A stretch of 64,000 nucleotides of DNA from Hericium rajendrae (Eukaryota > Basidiomycota > Agaricomycetes > Russulales > Hericiaceae): contig CM065884.1 of assembly GCA_033439255.1 (NCBI GenBank), positions 434,001 through 498,000 on the forward strand, written 5' to 3'. The position numbers were made by a program, and so were the translations under genes. Shown piece after piece: positions 23,263 to 33,712 of this stretch (position 1 is the stretch's first letter; each line of letters begins with the position of its first letter). Under the pieces are notes generated by a model. That model did not search any database. It was not told where the DNA came from and was given only the letters and a program-made list of their open reading frames with translations.

Positions 23263-25456
23263 ATGCTTGACCAACTTCTACAAGTACGTATGTTGTTCAT
23301 CATTAAATTCGATTCACAGAAGCGTCGCTACAGGCGACGACCCCCAGTTATGCGTATATTGTATTGGGAGGCTTCGTCGTAGTAGTGAGTACACTCAACT
23401 TCACCCCTCACACTCATGTATTCGTGGAGTGATTAATGCGCTTCTGTTACTGTGCAGTTTAGCATGGTGTCTTTGCTAGTGAGAGAGAAGGTCAGATCCA
23501 CCTTCCAGGTTCCAGAAACGTCAGCTATTTTTTTCTGACACTTTTTCAGCTCTACCTGAACGAAGTTGTCCTCGGCACTGGCTTTGGCGTCCTCATGGGT
23601 CCCCACTGTGCCAACATATTTGATCCCCGATCATGGACTACTGAGAGCGACAAACTGACGCTTGAGGTGATGCGCGTCGTACTCGCCACCGGCCTCTTCG
23701 CCATCGGTGTCGAGCTGCCGCGGGCGTACATGGGGAAGCACGTCAAGAGTTTGCTCATCATAGTCGTGCCTACCATGGCATTGGGCTGGGTCATTTGTGC
23801 TGGTAACGTTCTTGTCCCTCTTCTCTGACACAGCTCGCAATAAGGCAGTTTCCCTCTTCTGCTAGGTTTCATATATGCGCTGTTTCCTAACCTGTCCTTC
23901 ATCTCTGGACTCGCTATCGCCGCATGCCTGACACCAACCGATCCTGTCATCTGTGCTTCTATTGTTGGTATGAAGTTATGCCCACCGAGATTAAATTGGA
24001 TCTAACACTGGTCACCATAGGCGGACACTTTGCTGTGAAAAACGTACCACCCAATCTCCGGCACCTTCTTGCAGCAGAATCTGCTGCCAACGACGGCATG
24101 GCATATCCCTTCTTGAGCATCTCTATATACCTCACCACGGAAACCTCGCGACGAGCAGCGATAGGCAAATGGTTTCTTATCGGATGGCTATGTATTGCTC
24201 TTCCATGCCCATTTCACCCAGCCGATGTTCATTGCTCCCGCACAGACCAGGTCATTCTTGGGGTCATACTCGGCGCCGTCCTTGGTATCTCAGGCGGTAT
24301 TCTGACTCTTCACTCTCTCACATGAATTTGGCTGGCAGGCTACACGTTTTCACGAATAATGAGATTCACGCAACAGCAAGGATTCATCGATCGCCAGTCT
24401 TATGTGGCCCAGTACCTTGCATTAGCTGTCTTCACCATTGGTATCACTAGCACGATTGGAAGCGATGATCTCCTCGCCGCTTTCGCCGCAGGTACGCGCG
24501 TTATGGTCTGCCATATCGTGTAGGCTTCTTGACGTCTTCGTGTATAATGTAGGCTGCGCGATATCCTGGGACGGACATTTCAATACACATGTAGAAGAAG
24601 AGGTATTCTCCTCAGTCGTAGATTTCGTACTCAACAGCGCTTGTTTCATCTACATCGGAGCCTGGTTTCCGTTCGAGCTCTTCAATGCTCAAGAACTCGG
24701 CCTCTCACCGTGGAGACTCATCGTCCTATTTCTGTTGATCCTTGCCTTCCGGCGCATTCCGCCGCTTATGTTGCTCTACAAGTGGATCCCGGAAATCCGC
24801 AACTGGAGGGAGGCTTTTTTCTCTGGGCACTTCGGTACGCCGTTAGTCATATTCCGCTTTCAATGTCAATGCTCACGCTTTCATGCTATACGCAGGTCCT
24901 GTACATTCATCCTCAGGCCATATATGATTTCGTAAAGCTAACGTTTTTGCAGATGGGCGTGGGCGCCGTGTTCATATCCACCCTCGCCATTAGCCGCCTC
25001 GAGACGCCCGAGGATCCGCCTCAAAACCAACAGCAACTCCTGGCAGCCACGCTCCAGCCCATCGTTGCCTTCATTGTCCTGTGCTCGATCATCATCCGTA
25101 CGCACCTACCCTTCACCTTAGCACGCTGTACTCACCGTCGCCCACGCACAGACGGCCTGTCCATCCCCTTCTTCTCCTTGAGCCGTGAAGTCGGCTCTCG
25201 CATGCTTTCGCTCTCTCGCACGCGCACGCTCACCCCGCGTGGTCCCGATGTGCCCGACTGGCTGTTCGGGTCTCGCCGTCCGCCTGCGCTGACCCCGACT
25301 CCTGCTCCGGATGTAGAACCCGGTGAAGGAACCATAGTGGCTGAGGACGGAATGTCGGATGCCCAAGTTTCAATCGAGCAGGACCAGATCAAGGGTGTTC
25401 GTGAGGCTCAGCCAGTTCTCGGAAAGGGGAATATTGCTCTCCGCAGTGCAAGATGA
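23263..25456 (+). CDS. NHA1: Nha1/Sod2-type plasma-membrane Na+/H+ antiporter
   Basis: Cation/proton antiporter of the fungal Nha1 family, which exports Na+ and K+ in exchange for H+ at the plasma membrane. About eleven exons. The 21-nt first exon MLDQLLQ splices to ATTPSYAYIVLGGFVVV, then FSMVSLLVREK and LYLNEVVLGTGFGVLMGPH. The ion-binding region is clear: CLTPTDPVICASIV, GGHFAVKNVPPNLRHLLAAE and SAANDGMAYPFLS, with the paired acidic residues of the family (the ND of ANDGM). Later segments include GITSTIGSDDLLAAFAAG, CAISWDGHFN and MGVGAVFISTLA. The soluble tail after PFFSLSREVGSRM is only about 90 residues, short compared with the long tail of yeast Nha1 and closer to the short-tail fission yeast Sod2. 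The frame is intact through all readable introns. Confidence 0.92.
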
Positions 25457-25914
25457 AACTCTCCCGTATCGGAGAAGGAGGGGCTCGGTAGGTGCCGTCG
25501 CAATGCTTGATCTCATTGAGCCTCATACGCGATCTCTAGGACGGTGGCGAGCATCCTTTTGCCATGGGCATGCAGTAGGTCCAGGACGGGAGTGTTAATA
25601 AATTGAGGAATGTCGTCGAACGCGACGTTACCGCCACTATGAGATAGAGGATGGCAGACAGGTCAAGGCTATTTATTTCCTCATGAGAACAATAGTATTT
25701 ATTCGTGAGCATTGTTCCCGATTCGGATTCATCAGTATTGACTGCACTGCGAAAGGCCTACAATGAACTGATCAGCGAGTTTGCTTTGGCTGGGGGAGTT
25801 TGCTTAGCCAAGAGAACAATGGGTGTCTCGTCATGACGTGACCGCGTCAAACACTTATAATCTTCCTTTCCTTTATCACTCCCTTTCCAGTCTTTCTGTC
25901 GCCTGCTCCTCACG
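25457..25914. other. Intergenic, no gene
   Basis: Holds the 3' flank of the antiporter gene and the promoter of the next gene. A pyrimidine-rich tract (about 25861-25910) precedes the ATG at 25915. Confidence 0.4.
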
Positions 25915-26611
25915 ATGTCATCCCCAGATGTTATGCCACCTTCAGACCCTACAGGCGCTGCTTCTTCCTCAGACGATATGCCGTCTGACTCCTGCGGTTC
26001 CCGCCCCGATACTTCAGAAATTCCTGAATACCTGAACGAGTACGAGCTCGATTCAGATGGTAACAAGATTCCGGACGGCGTCAAGGGCTGGAAGCTCACG
26101 GATCGCGCGCGTGTTGCGCGACTCAACGTCAGTGTTCCTGCCTCTGCTTCGCACGTTTCTAATCGACGCGTATCAGTACCGCAAACTTTGCTTTAAAGAC
26201 CACACGCCGATGTCGAGGCTCCCTATGAAGCTTTTCGCTTTCCCTGACAACCCGTATTCATGCCCGCCTTTGCTATACTTCGCCCTTCCATTCAGCACGG
26301 ATCAGATGCTCGATTTCAATGCTCGCCACAACATCCCACTCGTCGATGGTCCGCATTCCAAGCACACGATACGTCTCTCCATCGCTCTTAAACGGGGCAT
26401 GAACCGCCTACGTAAAATCTGCGATACGTACGGCTTGACGCTTATCATGCCCTGTGATGTGAAGCATGATTGGGCTGTTGCGTTGCACTCAAATTACAAT
26501 TGGCATGAAAAGGAGCTCGAAGAGGAGGACGAGAAGGAAGTCGTCGAGATCATCAAGAGAGAGCTGAAGATCGAAAAAGGGCCGGAATGGTATTACGACG
26601 CAATGTCATGA
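25915..26611 (+). CDS. Small protein of unknown function, 215 residues (intact member of a local family)
   Basis: Two exons, 25915-26127 and 26177-26611, with a 49-nt intron (gtcagt to tatcag). The N-terminus is Ser/Asp/Pro-rich and acidic, followed by YLNEYELDSDGNKIPDGVKG. The second exon has a basic patch, then FAFPDNPYSCPPLLYFALPF, an Arg/Lys-rich helix (RLSIALKRGMNRLRKICD), LIMPCDVKHDWAVALHSNY and a charged end EEEDEKEVVEIIKRELKIEK. There are no membrane segments or recognised domain. Two damaged relatives lie just downstream, at 26,760-26,935 and 27,586-27,975. The strong similarity of the C-terminal half between copies shows it is a genuine coding sequence. Confidence 0.7.
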
Positions 26612-26759
26612 TCGTCGCATTTTCTTCCCAGTGTGCTCTTTTTTCCCCTCGCAGACGCGCCACATTATGACCGCTAGTTGGCTCTCAGTTTGTTTGTGTC
26701 GTTTGCACGCTCCACCTGCCTACCGCCTACTACTTTCGTGATCTGCTCCAACCGGCGTA

Positions 26760-26935
26760 GCGTTGATATCAACGGGCTTGAACGACGCATATGCCTAGGC
26801 TCTGCGACCTGACTTCGTTGACCCTTGTGATACCTGGTAATGTGAAGCGCTAATGGGGTATCGGACTACTCGAATTGCAGTCGGCACAAGGAGGAGCTCG
26901 ATGAGGAGGACGAGTTGAAGAACAATCAATGGCCG
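26760..26935 (+). pseudogene. Relict of the 215-residue protein gene
   Basis: The phrase order cgacttgacttcg-like, then cctggtaatgtgaagcgc, then tactcgaattgcagtcggca and ggaggagctcgatgaggaggacg follows the intact gene at about 26405-26535 along its whole length. It has many substitutions and small length changes, and no usable frame remains. Same strand as the intact copy and only about 150 bp beyond its stop. Confidence 0.65.
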
Positions 26936-27164
26936 AATAACTATCTTTGCCTTGAGCATAAATTAATGGCTTCGACAAATTCGATACAGGCACTGCATCC
27001 ATTGGTTGAAGGCGTGCTCTAGATGAGGCCGGCTTGATGTTATATCTCGAAAGAGTGAGACGTCGCATCGCTATCATGTCTGGCGCATGCGCATCACTTA
27101 CAGTCAGCTTTCCGAGGACCAGACAGAGTCCTCAAAATGAGTGGCTCCTTCGTTTCGGGGCTCC

Positions 27165-27275
27165 GCCCCACTGTCGATCGCGCCGATCGCTGAGTTCAGA
27201 CGAAAGGCCGCAGAGTCTGTGCAGTGTGCACGACACCTCGACGGGAGAGTGGACAAACGCGAGTGGATCGAGCAG
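27165..27275 (-). pseudogene. Scrap of the C-terminal tail of a seven-pass membrane gene
   Basis: The plus-strand phrase acgacacctcgacgggagag followed by tggacaaacgcg matches the segment at about 37600-37632 of copy B that encodes FVHSPVEMSC. Only this part of the tail remains. It shows that the family once had another copy, or a translocated end, on the left side of the large mobile element. Confidence 0.55.
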
Positions 27276-27585
27276 TCAGTACTAGTCAGTACTAGCAAAT
27301 AGCTTGACAACACGACAGAGCATTCCTTTCATAGCGAGAGCAGGGGAATATGGTACATGATATAAATTAAATCCAAGTCAACAAGTATTGTGATCTACGT
27401 ATGCGAAAATCCATGGCACAATGGAAATACGAAAGTAGGAGATAGTCGGAAGAAGAATGCAAGCGCCACGAACTGAGAAATGGCGGGGTAGTAAGCATGT
27501 GGCACGACTGAAAAATGGTTGGCTAGTAAGCATGTGGCACGTCTGCGAGTGAGGACAGCAGCGTACTGGAAGGACAGTGCAATGA
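27276..27585. other. Intergenic, AT-leaning
   Basis: Contains a short direct repeat (tggctagtaagcatgtggca near 27520 and a closely similar phrase near 27487). No gene seen. Confidence 0.35.
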
Positions 27586-27975
27586 TCAAGACAGTGAGTC
27601 GTAATACCACATCGGCGGTTTCTCGATCTTCAGCTCCTTCTTGATGATCTCGACGACGTCCTTCTCGTCCTCAGGTATGAGTGCCTCATCATACCAGGTG
27701 TAATTCGAATAGAGTCCAACGCCCCATTCGTGCGTCATATCACAGGGCATCACGAGCTTGAGTGACCACAGCTCGCATAGGTCCCTGAGACGCGACATGC
27801 CTTGCTTGACAGCCATGGAGATCCGCATGGCATATTTCTCATTCGGGACATCGATGAGTGGAATGCCGTGCCGCTCGTTGAAGTCGAGCATCTGCTGCGT
27901 GTCGAAGGGCAGCGCCCAATATAGCATCGGCGGGTTATTGTAGGGATTTTCGGGGAGAACAAGGAGCTTCGAAGA
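27586..27975 (-). pseudogene. 5'-truncated paralogue of the 215-residue protein gene, cut at the mobile element
   Basis: The frame reads KLLVLPENPYNNPPMLYWAL, DTQQMLDFNERHGIPLIDVP, AVKQGMSRLRDLCELW and LKIEKPPMWYYDSLS to the stop. It aligns end to end with the C-terminal 60 percent of the intact gene on the other strand at 25.9-26.6 kb. The coding match stops within a few bases of 27,975, exactly where the terminal repeat of the large element starts. The missing N-terminal part is not found beyond the element's right end at 37.2 kb. So the insertion was followed by loss, or hit an already partial copy. Confidence 0.75.
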
Positions 27976-27977
27976 TA

Positions 27978-28180
27978 TGGCGGTTCGTTTGCACAAAAAA
28001 TCAGCAGCGAGCAAATACATGGACGCGAGCAAACTTTTTCCGCGTGAGCAAACTTTCAGCGTGCGAGCAAAGATTTCAACGCGCGAGCAAAGATTTCAAC
28101 GCGCGAACATATTCTTCAAGAGCGAACAAATATTCCTGCGAGAGCGAGCAAATACTCCTCAGTAGGAGAGCGAACAAAGA
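27978..28180 (+). repeat. Left subterminal iterons, nine copies of gcgagcaaa at ~20-bp spacing
   Basis: Units of g(c/t)ga(g/a)ca(a/t)a begin at 28007, 28025, 28044, 28063, 28083, 28103, 28122, 28144 and 28170. Spacing is 18-22 bp except the last (26), close to two helical turns, so the sites would face the same side of the DNA. Between them AT-rich trinucleotide tails (cttt, attt) recur. This looks like an array of transposase binding sites. Confidence 0.75.
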
Positions 28181-29555
28181 TACCTTCATATTCGAAGTCC
28201 GAGCATAACTTACCTTGAAGAAACATCCTTTGAAGTTAAGTTCAGGAGCTACAATTGAACCTAACAAACTTCTATTACGATATATAAAGACTATACACTA
28301 CATAGTTCGATCCAAACGGCTGGTTACTTTAAATAAGGAAGCCACACAGCCGTCCCATCCTGCACGCTGGCCGCCACGGGATCTCGAGCCCCTACCTCGC
28401 CCGCCTGCCGCTGCGCTGTCGCTCCTCGCCCCGTTGTGCTCGTCTCCGCTCTTCGTTGCGCACGCGTGCCGTCGCTCGTCGCTGCGCCTGCCACCGTTCC
28501 TCGCCCCACGCGCCCGCCTCCACTCCCCACCATGCACGCCCGCCGCACCTCCCCGCGCGGACCCGCGCCACCGCGCCGTCGCTCCTCGGTCATGCGCCCG
28601 CCTCAGCTCCTCACCGCGCCCGCGCGCCCGCCTCCGCTCGAGCTGGACCCACCGCTCGTCGCTGCGCCCGCCCGCCATCGCTCGTCGCTGCGCCCGCGCC
28701 CGCGGCTCCTCGCCACATGCGCGCGCCGCACCTCCCCACGTGCCCGCCGCCGTGCCGTCGCTCCTCACCGCGCACGCGCACGCCTCCGCTTGTCGCTGCG
28801 CACGCGCATCGGCGCTCGTCACTGCGTGCCTGCCTCCGTTCGTCGCTGTGCACGCGCACTGCTCCCCGCCACGCGCCCGCCCCCCACCGCGCGCCCGGGC
28901 TCGCTCACCGCCGCGCGCCCGTGCCTGCACATCGCTGTGTCCGCTCGCTGCCACGCACGTGCCTTCTCACCGCCGCGGGTCCGCTGGCTCGCCGCCCTGG
29001 CTCTCCGCTGCGTGCTCGTACCTGCGTGCCCATGGTCGTACCCCGCCACGCACCCGCTCTCCACCCCGCATGCTCGCTGCAGCGTGCTCACTCACTCACC
29101 GTCACGGGCTCGTATACTGCTGCGTGTCCGCTCACCATCGTGCGCCCTCTGCCACCCACTCGCTTCGCGCCTCGGCCCGCTCTTGCGATTGTGCGATTGT
29201 GGTGCGTGGCTCGTTGCACAGCGGCGACAGCGCACAGCGTTGCTTGGCTGACCTAGGCGCTGCTGCACGTCACGTCACGTTGCAGGCGTGGGAGCGAGTT
29301 TGTCGGGGCAGGTGCATGGCATCGGGGAGGGAGTCGGAAGTGGGCAATTGCGTGATGGCGCGGGGCAGCCGTACGGGCAGGGACGGGGAAGGGGGGAAGG
29401 TGCAGGAGGGTGACGCGCGTGTCACAGTTCGAGATTCCCGAAACGGAAATTCGGGAATTGCCGAATGGCGTGGCTTGAAGGCCGAGCTCGCCGAAGCTTG
29501 AGGAGCAGCAGCATCGAGCAAGCTTTTGGAGGCATCTCATACTATAATTTATTGA
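28090..29555 (+). repeat. Left inverted arm, GC-rich degenerate modules
   Basis: From about 28090 to 28350 the arm is ordinary in composition. From 28370 to 29250 it is an extremely C-rich, CpG-rich array of degenerate modules around cgcccgcctccgct and cgtcgctgcgc. Long frames stay open in several registers on both strands simply because stop codons are rare in such sequence; their Arg/Ala/Pro-rich translations are not genes. The inner end (29400-29555) returns to ordinary composition and crosses into the AT-rich core. Confidence 0.8.
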
Positions 29556-32500
29556 TGATGATACTACATGATGATTGTTAAACATGTCTATTCCAAAGCA
29601 TTTATGAGGTTAAAAACCAGTCCTCCTTTTGCTTTTAAAACAGCCTTTAATCTATTTAGCATGCTCTTGATATGGCTATCAACAACTTCTGTGGTGAGCA
29701 CACCCCATGCAGTATATACAGCAGCTTTCAGCTGCTCGAGGATATTTAGAGGATGTAGAAGAGCACATATAGATCTTGAGATTATACCAAAGAGGCTCTA
29801 TAGGATTGAGATCTGGAGAAGATGATAGATAAGAGAAGTACTAGATTAAATGACTGGTAAGCTAAAGATTTGTTGATTTGCTGGCATGTGATGATGCATT
29901 GTCCTGCTAAAACTTCATATAATCCCTTAGCTTGTCCATCTCCATATAAAAATGATAAACTATAGATGTTGAAGATCTAATAATAAATGTGCAATGTTCT
30001 CAGTGCCTGGAATAAGTCACTGATATTATTCAGGCTGTACCTAATAATAAACATGCAGCATTCTGAGTACAATATATGAGTATAGTGTTTGTCAATCAAA
30101 GAAGCTTGATGGTTCATTTGAGTATCTTAAATAAGTTACTGAGAGGAGCTGATCATGTCCTGCATCAATAACACCAGCACAAGGGGCTGAGAGAACTGTA
30201 CAGTATATTATGTAATCAGTCTAAAGCTAAGCCCATAATCTAATCAATAGCAGATGCATTAGATAAGATAAGAAGAAATAGCACTATATTATGCTTTGGT
30301 TGAATGACCTAAACATAACAAGAAATCCTTCAAAAAGAGCTCCAGGATCTATTCTTGATACTGCTTGGAGTTTATTCCTCCTTCCTTCTCATCAAGGTAC
30401 TCCAGTGCAACTAATAGGTTCTTTTGCCCCTGCATGATGCACCCTCACACTATAACATGCAGGGAGGACAGCTTGAAGGTTGAGACAACACAATCCTCCT
30501 GAAGAACTTCATTCAAATACTATATAATATACACTCAGCTAGAGGTGTCACTGATGTAAATGTAGCACTCATCTAACCAAATAATGTATCTTTAATCTTT
30601 CTCTGTCATCTGCCAACTATTCTGAGCTCACCTTATATGAGTCTTCTTCTGCTTTCCATAAAGATAGGGCATCTTTTTTGTAACACACTAGTAATGGCCT
30701 TTCTCATTAAAAATTTTTCAGATAGTGCTTGAGCTGATTTTTAGCTTAACTGACTTTTCAATGATAGCAAATGGTTCTTGATGGTAATTTCAAGCTTCTT
30801 GCACTATCTAACACTTGATATGCTCTATGACCTTCAGTAAACAACTGCTTCATGATAAGGAATGAGTAAATCTGATTATTTTGTACTTGTGAAAGAGATG
30901 CTAGGCAGTCAGCAAGAGGATGTTTTCTTGATTAACTATTTTGAAGATAGTGGTATCAGATTTTATAGCACTAATAAAGTGATTTTTTCTCAGGATACCA
31001 TGCTGGGTATAATGAGCTCTTATAAGTGACATACAAAGAGGTATGATAAAATTGCAAGTGATAAATGTGACATAGTATGATATTAGCTTATAACATATTG
31101 CATGTTGCTTATATAGTTATCATAAATTTTGATAATCACAAGTATGTGCTACAAGATATTGTAACATACTATAAGATAGTATAACATATCTTAAAATATT
31201 ATAGAATGTCTCAGAATATCATAAAATATTATAAAATATGATACATATGCTGCAAGATATTATAGCATGCTGTACAATATAATAGTATATCATGAGATAG
31301 TATGACATATCTTAAAATATTATAGAATGCCTTAAGATATTATAAGATGTCTCAGAATATCATAAAATATTATATGATATGATATATGTGCTAAAATATA
31401 TGGTACATATGCCTCTGTGTTCACACAGAGAGGAGCATTTGAGTTGTATTCAGTCATCTGTGCATTCCATTTTAAGCTAAATAACCTCCAAATGCTGATC
31501 ACTCAATATTTTCAGATGGACAGTGGCTTATATTAGAGAATCACATACATGTAATGCTGCATGATGTGACAGCATCACAGAGCAATATAAAATCAAAAAA
31601 AAAGGTACATATGCTCAGAGATATAATAGAGAACTTGAATTGAGATGAGGTAACTTACTATAGCAACATGTTACAAGATATTAAATTATATACTGACCAA
31701 CTTATAGCAATATGTAGAGAATTGCAGAATTGTAGCTTACAACTAAAATTTCTAAATAAGTAAGACATGAAAAAAAAATGATTTTATGCATATGACTATA
31801 ATTATACTCAGAAGTTGGTCAAGGAGAACTCTGCAATCTAGTATATAATGATGTCAAGCTTACTTAGTATGATTATATGAAATTATAATAGTGAATTATA
31901 TGAAAGAAAATAGAAAGAGAGAGAAAACATTGAACATAACTTGTAACACCACTCAGCAGTTGCCAAAAACAGTGCCACAATAAATTTTGAACTAAAATTT
32001 TAAAAGCAATAAATTCAACCAAATTATTAGCAAAAAGATAAGGAGTAAGTACTTCCTTGTGGAGATTGTATTTTGCTATCTGACACAGCAAGCTATTGCA
32101 AAAGAATATAGACAAATGTAATAAGATTAGATAACTCTTATAAGGAAATTGTTATCTACTACCAAAAGGTGACTACTAGACAAAGCACTTATATAGTGTC
32201 TACACCTCATATATGCATATATATTGGCCTTAAAAGATATCATTAGGTTTGTTATTCCTTGCCAATTTTCTTGTATTGATCCTTTTATTTAGTAACAAGG
32301 CCATTTCTACCAGTCCTAAACTTTGCCATTCAAATACTTTTGGTGCATCAGGTCTAACTTTTCAAAAATTTGCATTCTTTTTGCTCTTACTGACTACTTG
32401 TGCTATCCAATCTTGCTCTGTCCACTAGTCTGACTAGGTTTTCTATGAATAACTTGTAGGATCTCTATGCTGATAGCTCTTAGCTTTTGTATCATGGTTA

Positions 32501-33712
32501 CAATATGGGTCATCTAGGCAATCCATATGATGCTCCTCAAGCATGCAAGTCTGAGTCAAAGCATAATAGTTGGTGAGTGCTGCATATTGCTCAATACTGA
32601 TATGCAGCTTTATGATCTAAATGTCTATGGCCTAAAAATTATACTTGATTGAACTACCAATCTAGCCTATATACAGTCAGCAATGCCAACAGTGAGCACA
32701 GTGTTTAGTATTGAGTATTACTTAAATCTTACTCAGCAAGAATATATATCTCTATGAAGCATAGATATGTACATAAAGTATTTTAGCTATGATGACTGAG
32801 TATAATATCATTTCAAATAAATTTGAAATTTTATTGAATCAACAGTATAGAAAGAAGCAATAAACTGAAAAATGAGAATATAATATTACAACCAGAATAA
32901 TTATGCCAGGTCCAGGGATAAGACAAGTGTACCAGATCAATTAACTTTGAGAACTTTTCTGATAGATTGTGAGCTGATTTTGTTGTTATAGAATTGTTAT
33001 ATATCTGGATAACAAATGCTATAGAGCTCAGTATTATGTAAGTTTTGCATGCTTTGCATTGCTCTACAATGCATTCTATTCTACACACTTTTTCACTGAT
33101 GACTCTATAAGTAAAGCTAGAGATTGGCATTTATATAATAAATGTACTTGTGAAGTTTTATATAATTTGAGTTCAGATTGGCTTCTCAATGTCTGACACT
33201 TGTGACAAGTAAGCATAGATTGTGCAGTGTTTGTTTTTAATACTGGGATGCATGAGCTCAATTTGAGCTCTTAGGCATACTAAATACTCTTTTTTAAGCT
33301 TGATTTTGTCATCTACAGTTCTTCATATGTCTATTGCTTTGTTATAAGATTGTATGCTATATACTGTAGTAAATTATATTTCTTTCATGCTTTTCAGTGG
33401 GCTCTTATATTATCCAGATCTTTACAATTTTCCTACATTCTAGTGTATAATTGTTATTTTTGATGTAAATTAAGCCTCAAGCCCTTGAATCAAGGTAAAA
33501 CAAATTGTGGCTTTGCAATCATGTGTAGAATAGTAGTACCAAGCATTGAATATAACTCAATTTGTCAAATTCACAAGACTGAGTACTTGATTGTACAAAA
33601 CCTTAGGAGAACAGCCTAATTTGTCTGTATCTTTGTCATTCTACATTCAAATTTGCTCTAAATCTCTCATCACTTCTCACTTACATGTTGAGCTAAAGTA
33701 GTAGTGTCATTG
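29556..33712. repeat. AT-rich, CpG-free core of the large element
   Basis: 4,157 bp in which I find essentially one CpG (in ctcgag near 29737), while the arms on both sides are saturated with CpG. Besides the transposase relict, 31120-31400 holds imperfect repeats of about 120 bp built on taaaatattatagaatg(t/c) and tcagaatatcataaaatatt phrases. From 31400 to 33700 I recognise no domain on either strand. Confidence 0.75.
29585..30880 (-). pseudogene. Decayed Tc1/mariner-type DDE transposase
   Basis: Reading the minus strand in pieces gives the catalytic landmarks in order: IIWLDECYIYISDT (first Asp, near 30551-30590), GCIMQGQKN and LLVALEYLDEKEGG (30400-30450), QDNASSHA (second Asp, near 29905), SSPDLNPIEPLWYNLK (third acidic residue, 29776-29826) and a C-terminal AVLKAKGGLVFNLINA (about 29590-29640). 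These are hallmarks of basidiomycete Tc1-like transposases. Numerous in-frame stops occur, many where TGG or CGA/CAG codons would be expected, fitting C-to-T decay. It cannot make a full protein. Confidence 0.85.

Noticed and set aside
28304-28316. gttcgatcc phrase resembling a tRNA T-arm
   Set aside because: No matching stems, anticodon arm or A/B box spacing around it.
28215-29501. Long Arg/Ala/Pro-rich open frame with several overlapping frames on both strands
   Set aside because: It lies inside the GC-rich repeat modules of the transposon arm. Open frames in three or more registers at once and an inverted copy at 34.4-35.3 kb show it is compositional, not a gene.
32831-33130. 99-codon minus-strand frame in the AT-rich core
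   Set aside because: Stop-poor by chance in AT-rich DNA; hydrophobic composition but no family motif.
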